From JAWPNA01 sp045402695 (GTDB lineage Bacteria > Acidobacteriota > Polarisedimenticolia > JACPZX01 > DASXTC01): 19,627 nt of DNA. The stretch covers positions 1 through 19,627 of the forward strand of contig JAWPNA010000412.1 in NCBI GenBank assembly GCA_045402695.1. Reading direction: 5' to 3'. Shown one piece after another: positions 14,166-19,627 of this stretch (position 1 is the stretch's first letter; the number at the start of each line of letters is the position of its first letter). A program made the position numbers and the translations under genes. The notes beneath the pieces are model-generated. The model had not been told where the DNA came from. It made no database searches and worked only from the letters and a program-made list of their open reading frames with translations.

Positions 14166-14275
14166 GCGTCACTGCTTCAGCAAGCTGGCCCAGTTCAGGA
14201 TGACCCGAATGTCGCGCTTGACATCGGGGCCGGCCGTCACCAGGAACCGTTCCCCATCAGGGCTCCCGCCGGCTC
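14166..14275. repeat. 110-bp direct repeat, copy 2 (inside intact kinase gene)
   Basis: 3' end of the intact minus-strand kinase gene. Matches copy 1 at 12948-13057, an offset of 1218 bp. The differences change only a few residues (for example TT versus AS before LLKQ). Confidence 0.85.
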
Positions 14276-16814
14276 CCGTCGTCCCCTCCGGCAGGTTTAA
14301 CAGGGGACGGGGAGCGCCTGGCTCGAGGTCGGCGCCACCGCCGATCGGCACGGTCATGATGGTGCTGCCCTTGCTGTACAGCAGCTCCTTCCCGTTCCGT
14401 ATCCACACGGGAGAGCCTCCACCGTCAACCGAGATTCGCACCTTGCGCCCGGGCACCGGAAACGACTGCACGTACACCTCCTGCTGTCCTGATTCGCCTC
14501 CGCTGGAGTACGCCAGCCACCGCCCGTCCGGTGATATCTGTGCCTGCCGCTCCAGTGCCGGCCCGGCCAGGTACAGGTTGGGCTTCCTGTCTCCGTCCAA
14601 CGGGAGAATCCACAAGTCCCAGGAGGTTGTGTCGCCCACCGCGCCGAAGACGATGGTCCGGCCGTCCTGCGAAACGTCCCAGACGGTCTTGAACTGGGCG
14701 TCGGTCGTGGCCACCATCTCGGGCTCTCCGGTGGCATCCACGCTGCCGATGTAGATCTCGGCCCGCCCGCTCCGGTTCGAGGAGAACGCGATGCGGTGAC
14801 TGTCGCTCAACCAGACCAGGTTGGCCTCGTTGGAAAAGGTGGAGGCGAACCGGGTTGGGATTGCGCGGGCCAGGTCGATCAACCAGATGTCGGATCCGTT
14901 CATCACGGCGGCATACCGCATGTCTGGTGAAAGCTCGAACAGTTTCCAGGGTCCGGGGGGTAGTGGGATCGTGCCCCGAGGGGCGCCGGTCCGGTCGATC
15001 CACTCCAGCCGCGTGGAACGGGCCCCGCTGCGCAGGAAGACCAGCCGTCCATTGTCCGAGGCGGAGGCCACGGGCTCCGCGTCGAGATCTGTGCTGGGTG
15101 GAGCGTCGGCAATGGCCACCGGCTCGCCGGTCAGCTCGAGCCGCCCGGTGTCGAATGGCTGTGCCAGGATTTTCCCCTCGCGCGCGAAGAGAAGAACGCC
15201 CGGCTCGGCATAGACCGCGGCCGACTCGGCCGTGAGGACTTTCTTGACGCTTCCCTTATGCAGCGACCCCACGAAGATATCCAGTCCCCCCTCGCCGCCG
15301 GGGAGCGCCACGAAAAGGAAATGCTCCCCATCCGGCAGAAACGAGGGGAATCGGTGGGAAGCCTGATGCCGGGCGGGATCGAGAGTCGTGACCGGTGACG
15401 GTACGCCTCCCGCGGCGGGGACGGCCAGAAGCGGGCCCTCGGGAGCCGGTGCGAAGACGATCACGTCGCGCCGGCCCCATGCGCCACCGCGCGACCACTT
15501 GAGATTGCAGATGGTCGTGGGCGCTCCCCCGGCCACGGAGAGCTTCTTCAGCTTGCCGTCAAGGGTGGCATAACCGAAGTGGCGGCTGTCCGGAGACCAG
15601 AACATCGCCAGGCCGAGGTCGCTTTCGGCAATAGGCCTCGCCATGTCGGATCCGAGTGGCCGCAGCCACAGGCGAAGGTCCGTATCACCTTGGGCGGCGA
15701 ACACCACGTTGCGGCCGTCCGGCGAGATGCTGAGTGTGGACGCGTACTGCATGAGGCGGCAGTCGGGTGGCGGAAGGATGGAAGCCTGGAACGGTTCGTT
15801 CCGGGCGGGAGCTGACAGTCGGAGAAACAACGCTACTCCTGCTGCCGCCAGCCCCGTGGCGGCCAGTGCCCAGGCGACCCGCTCGCGAACCTGCCGCCTC
15901 GCCGCGACGGGCGCCGGCACTCCCGCCTGCGACCCGGCGTCACGGATCCACTCGAGCTGCAGCCTGACGTCGTGCGCGGTCTGGATCCGCTCGTCCGGAT
16001 CCTTGGTGAGGCAGGCGCGCACGAGGCGCTCGAGAGCCGGTGGCACCAACGGGGCGACCTCGGCGATCGGCGGCGGCTCCGTATTCATGATGGCGCCGAT
16101 CAGCGACGCCTGGGTCTTCCCGGCGAACGCCTTGCGTCCTGTGGCGGTCTCGTACAGCAAGCAGCCCAATGCCCAGAGGTCGCTGCGAGCATCCGCCTCC
16201 TTGCCCTCGAGCTGTTCCGGGGACATGTACTGGAACGTTCCGACGATCGACCCCTCCGAGGTCAACGACCGGGTCATCGTGGGTGAGGAGGTCAGCGAGA
16301 TCATGGTCACGCCGCTGCCGCCGGCCGGGCCCACCGTCCCCCTGGCCCGCGCCAGCCCGAAATCCATCAGCTTCGCGCCTGACCGTGTCAGCATCACGTT
16401 CCCCGGCTTGAGATCCCGGTGCACGACCCCGGCCCGGTGGGCCCTGTCCAGTGCTTCAGCGACCTGGATGCCGAAGCGGAGCACCTCGGGCAGGGCCAGC
16501 GCGCCCCGCTCGATGCGCGCCGCCAGCGTCTCCCCATCCACCAGCTCCATCACGAGGTAATCGGTGGTCCCTTCTCGCCCGACGTCGTGAAGCGTGCAGA
16601 TGTGCGGGTGGTTGAGGCTCGACACCGTGCGCGCCTCGCGCTCGAACCGCGCGCGCACCTCGGACGATTCGGTGAGGTGCTGCGGGAGGACTTTCACCGC
16701 GACCTCGCGCCCCAGACGCGTGTCCTTCGCCCGGTACACCTCACCCATGCCGCCGGCGCCAAGCGTGTTGACGATCTCGTACGGGCCGAGGCGGGTGCCG
16801 GTGGCGAGGGTCAT
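14169..16814 (-). CDS. Receptor-like Ser/Thr protein kinase with C-terminal TolB/WD40-like propeller (second copy)
   Basis: 881 aa. ATG 16814 has GGAGA about 8 nt upstream, and the conserved MTLATGTRLGPYEI opening follows, so the longer open frame is not used. Kinase domain about 11-290: GAGGMGEV (19-26), K41 in VAVKVLP, E60, HRDLKPGN with D134, DFG 151-153, SPEQ 198-201, SDLWALG 211-217; all catalytic residues present. Membrane helix at about 313-331. The propeller then runs to the end with blades such as SISPDGRNVVF, FWSPDSRHFGY, DVSQDGRTIVF, QISPDGRWLAY and GGSPDGERFLV. Cytoplasmic kinase with an external propeller sensor is expected; ligand and substrates are unknown. It shares its architecture with the protein at 2731-5355, but the two diverge outside the motifs, so they are not recent duplicates. 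Its 3' end is repeated as a relic 1.2 kb away. Confidence 0.92.
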   Translation of the reverse strand: MTLATGTRLGPYEIVNTLGAGGMGEVYRAKDTRLGREVAVKVLPQHLTESSEVRARFEREARTVSSLNHPHICTLHDVGREGTTDYLVMELVDGETLAARIERGALALPEVLRFGIQVAEALDRAHRAGVVHRDLKPGNVMLTRSGAKLMDFGLARARGTVGPAGGSGVTMISLTSSPTMTRSLTSEGSIVGTFQYMSPEQLEGKEADARSDLWALGCLLYETATGRKAFAGKTQASLIGAIMNTEPPPIAEVAPLVPPALERLVRACLTKDPDERIQTAHDVRLQLEWIRDAGSQAGVPAPVAARRQVRERVAWALAATGLAAAGVALFLRLSAPARNEPFQASILPPPDCRLMQYASTLSISPDGRNVVFAAQGDTDLRLWLRPLGSDMARPIAESDLGLAMFWSPDSRHFGYATLDGKLKKLSVAGGAPTTICNLKWSRGGAWGRRDVIVFAPAPEGPLLAVPAAGGVPSPVTTLDPARHQASHRFPSFLPDGEHFLFVALPGGEGGLDIFVGSLHKGSVKKVLTAESAAVYAEPGVLLFAREGKILAQPFDTGRLELTGEPVAIADAPPSTDLDAEPVASASDNGRLVFLRSGARSTRLEWIDRTGAPRGTIPLPPGPWKLFELSPDMRYAAVMNGSDIWLIDLARAIPTRFASTFSNEANLVWLSDSHRIAFSSNRSGRAEIYIGSVDATGEPEMVATTDAQFKTVWDVSQDGRTIVFGAVGDTTSWDLWILPLDGDRKPNLYLAGPALERQAQISPDGRWLAYSSGGESGQQEVYVQSFPVPGRKVRISVDGGGSPVWIRNGKELLYSKGSTIMTVPIGGGADLEPGAPRPLLNLPEGTTGAGGSPDGERFLVTAGPDVKRDIRVILNWASLLKQ

Positions 16815-17006
16815 TGCATCATCTCCGTTCGATCCGCCCCCGTGCTCATGCTCGTGGCACCTCCATCGAGAAGATGTTCCGCCGTCGTTGGAGACATGAT
16901 ACTCCGTCGAACCCACTGACTGGGGGCGCCGCTCCAGGAAGAGCGCCAGGGACTTCCTCGATGACTACGTGCCACTGCCCTGACCACGCCCGGCGCCGCG
17001 TCGCGT

Positions 17007-18587
17007 TCACGTCACCGTGACAGCGACACCAGGCTGGGAAGCCTCCTCGTCGAGGATCTCGATCCGGCGATCCAGGTCCTCGATGAGGGAATCCGCGAAC
17101 GTGCCGAGGTGCAGGTAGAAGGCCATCATCGTGAGCACGTGCTCGACACCGCCGAAATTGTTGCGCGCGCAATAGATCAATGTGCTCCAGAAATGACGTC
17201 TCAGCTCGGGTTTCTGGAATGTCATGTGCCAGGCGAGGCGGCAGAACACGAGAAGCTCGTGCAGCCTCTCCTTCGACGGCATTCCCCCGGAGCGAACCGT
17301 GCAACCGATCGCGCGACCGACCGCGCGCACGCGGCCGAAATAGGCGTCCGGATCGTAGATGCCGTTGAGTATCGCCCTGAAATCCGCCAAGACATCGCGC
17401 CGTGGTCGCAGCGTGACGAAGTTGAGCCCCGCGGTGCATTGGTCGCCTCTGCTGGAATCGAGAGCCAGCAGCCGGCCCTCTTTCTGCAGCCGGCGAGTCA
17501 GTTGGGTGTCGGGCAACGCGACGAGCAGCCCGACCATGCACACGGGGATGCTCATTGCGTCGATCGCCTCGATCATCGCGTCGGCCACCCCGCGCTTCTC
17601 CGTGTCGAAGCCGACGATGAATCCCGCGAGGACGAACATGCCGGACGCGTAGATCTTGTGGACGCTGCCGGCAAGGCTGCGCCGTGCGTTCTGCGCCTTC
17701 TGCGCGGAAACCAGGGTCTCTGGATCGGGGCTCTCGATGCCGATGAACACCGCGAAGAAATTGCCGGCGCGCATCATCCGGAGAAGCTGGTCATCGTCCG
17801 CCAGATTCACCGACGCTTCGGTGGAGAATCTGAACGGGTAGCCGTGTCGTTCCTGCCAGTCGGCCAACGCCGGAAGGAAGCGCTTGAGAGCCTTCTTGTT
17901 GCCGATGAGGTTGTCGTCGACGAAGTTGACGTGCCCTCGCTGTCCCATGGCGTATAGGGAATCGATCTCCGCGAGCATCTGCTCGTTCGATTTCGCCCGG
18001 GGCACGCGGCCGTACAGCTCGATGATGTCGCAGAATTCGCAGTTGAACGGGCAGCCGCGGGAGAATTGCACCCCGATATAGAGGTAATGCCCGGGCTTGA
18101 GGAGATCGAAGCGCGGGACCGGGCTCCTGGTGACGTCGACCTGAAACCTGGTCCCTTCGAAGCGACCTCCCTTCGCGCCGGCGGACCAGGCCGCGACGAA
18201 CTGCTCGAGGATTCCTTCGGCTTCCCCGAGGACGAGAAAGTCGGCGCTGTGGTACTCGTCCGGGCTCGACATCGCGTCGGGTCCGCCCACAACCACGGGC
18301 TTGCCGCGGGCATGGCAACGATCGATGAGCGCGAGGGTGTCCGGTCGTTGAGGCAGCATGCCGCCGGTCATCACCATATCGGCCCAATCGAGATCGCTCT
18401 GGGCCAGATCCTCCGCATTCCGGTCGACCAGGCGGATGCTCCACTCCGGGGGAAGCAGCGCCGCAACGGTGATGAGGCCAAGGGGCGGAGCCGGGCAACG
18501 CGCGCCCCAGATATCGCAGACCGGTTGAAGGTTCCAGAACGAATCCGGATTGAAGCGTGGGAAGATCATCAACACGTTAGGGTTCAT
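17007..18587 (-). CDS. B12-binding radical SAM protein with DUF4070 (HpnP-like family)
   Basis: 526 aa. ATG 18587 has AAGGTG about 6 nt upstream. Order of domains: N-terminal cobalamin-binding fold (about 1-145; PPLGLITVAALLPPEW at 34-49, VVVGGPDA at 98-105, LVLGEAEG at 118-125), a radical SAM core with the 4Fe-4S motif CPFNCEFC (C179, C183, C186), then FVDDNLIGNKKALKRFLPAL, and a C-terminal DUF4070-type helical region. Family knowledge: relatives include the hopanoid C-2 methylase HpnP and other methylases or C-C bond-forming enzymes of lipid and natural-product pathways; methylcobalamin serves as methyl donor in many. The exact substrate is not identifiable, and no hopanoid genes are in view. 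It is divergent from the type III polyketide synthase, with 202 bp between start codons. Confidence 0.88.
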   Translation of the reverse strand: MNPNVLMIFPRFNPDSFWNLQPVCDIWGARCPAPPLGLITVAALLPPEWSIRLVDRNAEDLAQSDLDWADMVMTGGMLPQRPDTLALIDRCHARGKPVVVGGPDAMSSPDEYHSADFLVLGEAEGILEQFVAAWSAGAKGGRFEGTRFQVDVTRSPVPRFDLLKPGHYLYIGVQFSRGCPFNCEFCDIIELYGRVPRAKSNEQMLAEIDSLYAMGQRGHVNFVDDNLIGNKKALKRFLPALADWQERHGYPFRFSTEASVNLADDDQLLRMMRAGNFFAVFIGIESPDPETLVSAQKAQNARRSLAGSVHKIYASGMFVLAGFIVGFDTEKRGVADAMIEAIDAMSIPVCMVGLLVALPDTQLTRRLQKEGRLLALDSSRGDQCTAGLNFVTLRPRRDVLADFRAILNGIYDPDAYFGRVRAVGRAIGCTVRSGGMPSKERLHELLVFCRLAWHMTFQKPELRRHFWSTLIYCARNNFGGVEHVLTMMAFYLHLGTFADSLIEDLDRRIEILDEEASQPGVAVTVT

Positions 18588-18789
18588 GTCTGGCACCTTC
18601 GGGCGCGCCCCGGAGCGGGCACGCAGCGCGGGCGTTTTGACCGGCGATTCTATCACGCCCGCCGCGGCGCTCTTGTGCCGCATGCTGGAGCGGGCTATCA
18701 TCAGAATCCGCTACAACGCAGTGATCCTCAATCTGGAGTGCGCGCGGGCCGACGTCTCTCATCGGCCCCGAACCTCGGGAGAGCACTGG
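18588..18789. promoter_or_regulatory. Divergent promoter region between radical SAM and PKS genes
   Basis: 202 bp, no gene. For the plus-strand PKS, TTGTGC (18673-18678), a 17-nt spacer and TATCAT (18696-18701) make a plausible promoter, with a start at about 18708 and a leader of about 80 nt. For the minus-strand radical SAM gene, a TAGAAT (-10-like) lies at about 18646-18651 with no clear -35. The arrangement would allow shared control of both genes. Confidence 0.4.
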
Positions 18790-19627
18790 TTGCGCATCGC
18801 GTCGGTCGGCAGCGCCTTTCCCCCGCACTACGTTGACCAGGAGACGCTCATCGAGGCGTTCCGGAACGCGTGGGCGGCCCGCTACTACAACGTGGACCGG
18901 ATCGAGGAGTTGCACCGGCACGTGCTCGTCGGCGGACGCTACCTGGCCCTGCCGATGGAGGCGTACGCCTCTCTGTCGGGCTTCACCGAGGCGAACGACG
19001 CCTGGATCAGGGTGGGGACCGACATCGGCGCCGCCGCGATCGAGGACGCCCTGGCCCGCGCCGGGCTCGGGATCCGCGACGTGGATGCGCTCTGGTGCAC
19101 GAGCGTCACCGGCGTGGCTGCGCCCAGCCTCGACGCGCGTTTGATCAACCGCCTCGGGTTCCGGCCCGATCTCAAGCGCGTGCCGATCTTCGGGCTGGGT
19201 TGTGTCGCCGGCGCGGCGGGGGTCGCGCGCGCCGCCGATTACCTCAAAGGCCACCCCTCGGAGGTGGCCATGCTGCTCTCGGTGGAGCTGTGCTCACTCA
19301 CCCTGCAGCGCGACGACCTGTCGATCCCCAACCTCATCGCGAGCGGGCTCTTCGGCGACGGCGCGGCGGCCGTGGTCCTCACCGGAGCGGAGCGCTCAGG
19401 CGCGGGCCCGTCCATCGTCGCATCCCGCAGCACGTTCTACCCGGACACCGAGGACGTGATGGGCTGGCGCGTGGGCGCCGGCGGATTCCGGATCGTGCTC
19501 AGCGCCGAGGTGCCGGAGATGGCGCGCAAGCATCTCCGCGTTGACGCCGACGCCTTTCTCGCCGCGAACCACCTCGACCACGACGACATCGCGGTGTGGG
19601 TGGCGCACCCGGGCGGGCCAAAGGTGC
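18790..19627 (+). CDS. Type III polyketide synthase (chalcone/alkylresorcinol synthase family), 3' end cut
   Basis: 279 codons visible, running off the window. TTG 18790 was chosen: GGGAGAG (18778-18784) lies 5 nt upstream, and LRIASVGSAFPPHYVDQETL is the usual family opening. In-frame ATG 18682 and GTG 18721 are upstream but add atypical residues. The thiolase fold carries the nucleophilic cysteine C138 in GLGCVAGAAG and catalytic H273 in AHPGGPKV, with a C-to-H distance close to that of plant chalcone synthase; the catalytic Asn would lie beyond the window. FGDGAAAVVL (188-197) is another conserved block. These homodimers extend an acyl-CoA starter with malonyl-CoA and cyclise it, often giving alkylresorcinols or alkylpyrones in bacteria. 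The starter is unknown. It is divergent from a B12/radical SAM gene that could modify the same product. Confidence 0.88.
   Translation, partial: MRIASVGSAFPPHYVDQETLIEAFRNAWAARYYNVDRIEELHRHVLVGGRYLALPMEAYASLSGFTEANDAWIRVGTDIGAAAIEDALARAGLGIRDVDALWCTSVTGVAAPSLDARLINRLGFRPDLKRVPIFGLGCVAGAAGVARAADYLKGHPSEVAMLLSVELCSLTLQRDDLSIPNLIASGLFGDGAAAVVLTGAERSGAGPSIVASRSTFYPDTEDVMGWRVGAGGFRIVLSAEVPEMARKHLRVDADAFLAANHLDHDDIAVWVAHPGGPKV

Noticed and set aside
18682..18789. Upstream ATG (18682) or GTG (18721) as the PKS start
   Set aside because: The family's usual N-terminus begins at the TTG at 18790, which has a well-spaced GGGAGAG; the ATG lies inside the proposed promoter.
1..19627. CRISPR array, rRNA or tRNA genes
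   Set aside because: No regularly spaced repeats and no recognisable RNA gene signatures on either strand.

Overview
High-GC bacterial chromosome segment, roughly two thirds G+C by eye. Two receptor-like Ser/Thr kinases with TolB-type propellers, multihaem cytochromes, a SYLF-domain protein and a PQQ-like propeller protein fit Acidobacteriota, Gemmatimonadota or related soil and sediment lineages. The window holds no marker gene, so this placement is an inference.

Layout. 1-5355, plus strand: tail of a SYLF (Ysc84-like) gene, a strong hairpin, then an ankyrin/DUF3471-like/PQQ-propeller secreted protein and, 27 bp later, a transmembrane kinase with a propeller sensor domain. 5356-5760 has no gene. 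5761-8061, plus: five-haem secreted cytochrome c. 8078-8110: hairpin between convergent genes. 10373-8131, minus: apparent operon of a tetrahaem c554-like cytochrome, a two-helix DUF2892 membrane protein and a PLP enzyme resembling the N-terminal domain of molybdenum cofactor sulfurase. 10374-10806 has no gene. 12494-10807, minus: ECF sigma factor, a HEPN-like protein and a 109-aa unknown; the last two look lower in G+C. 12495-13191 is a graveyard holding an IS3-type transposase remnant and the shrunken tail of a third kinase. 13192-14130, plus: HEAT-repeat lipoprotein. 16814-14169, minus: second kinase-propeller protein. 18587-17007, minus: B12-binding radical SAM/DUF4070 enzyme. 18790-end, plus: type III polyketide synthase, cut by the window edge.

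How the parts may work together. The two cytochromes suggest extracytoplasmic electron transfer. The cytochrome/DUF2892/sulfurase-like operon hints at sulfur handling. The kinase-propeller proteins pair a cytoplasmic kinase with an external propeller. The radical SAM enzyme and the type III PKS are divergent and could share a lipid or aromatic-lipid pathway, which is unproven.

The most unusual structure is the 657-bp segment carrying the HEPN-like gene. It is bounded by perfect 13-bp direct repeats, one of which contains the sigma factor stop codon. The segment ends also carry inverted 7-mers (TTGCACG / CGTGCAA). This looks like a very small, integrase-less site-specific insertion.
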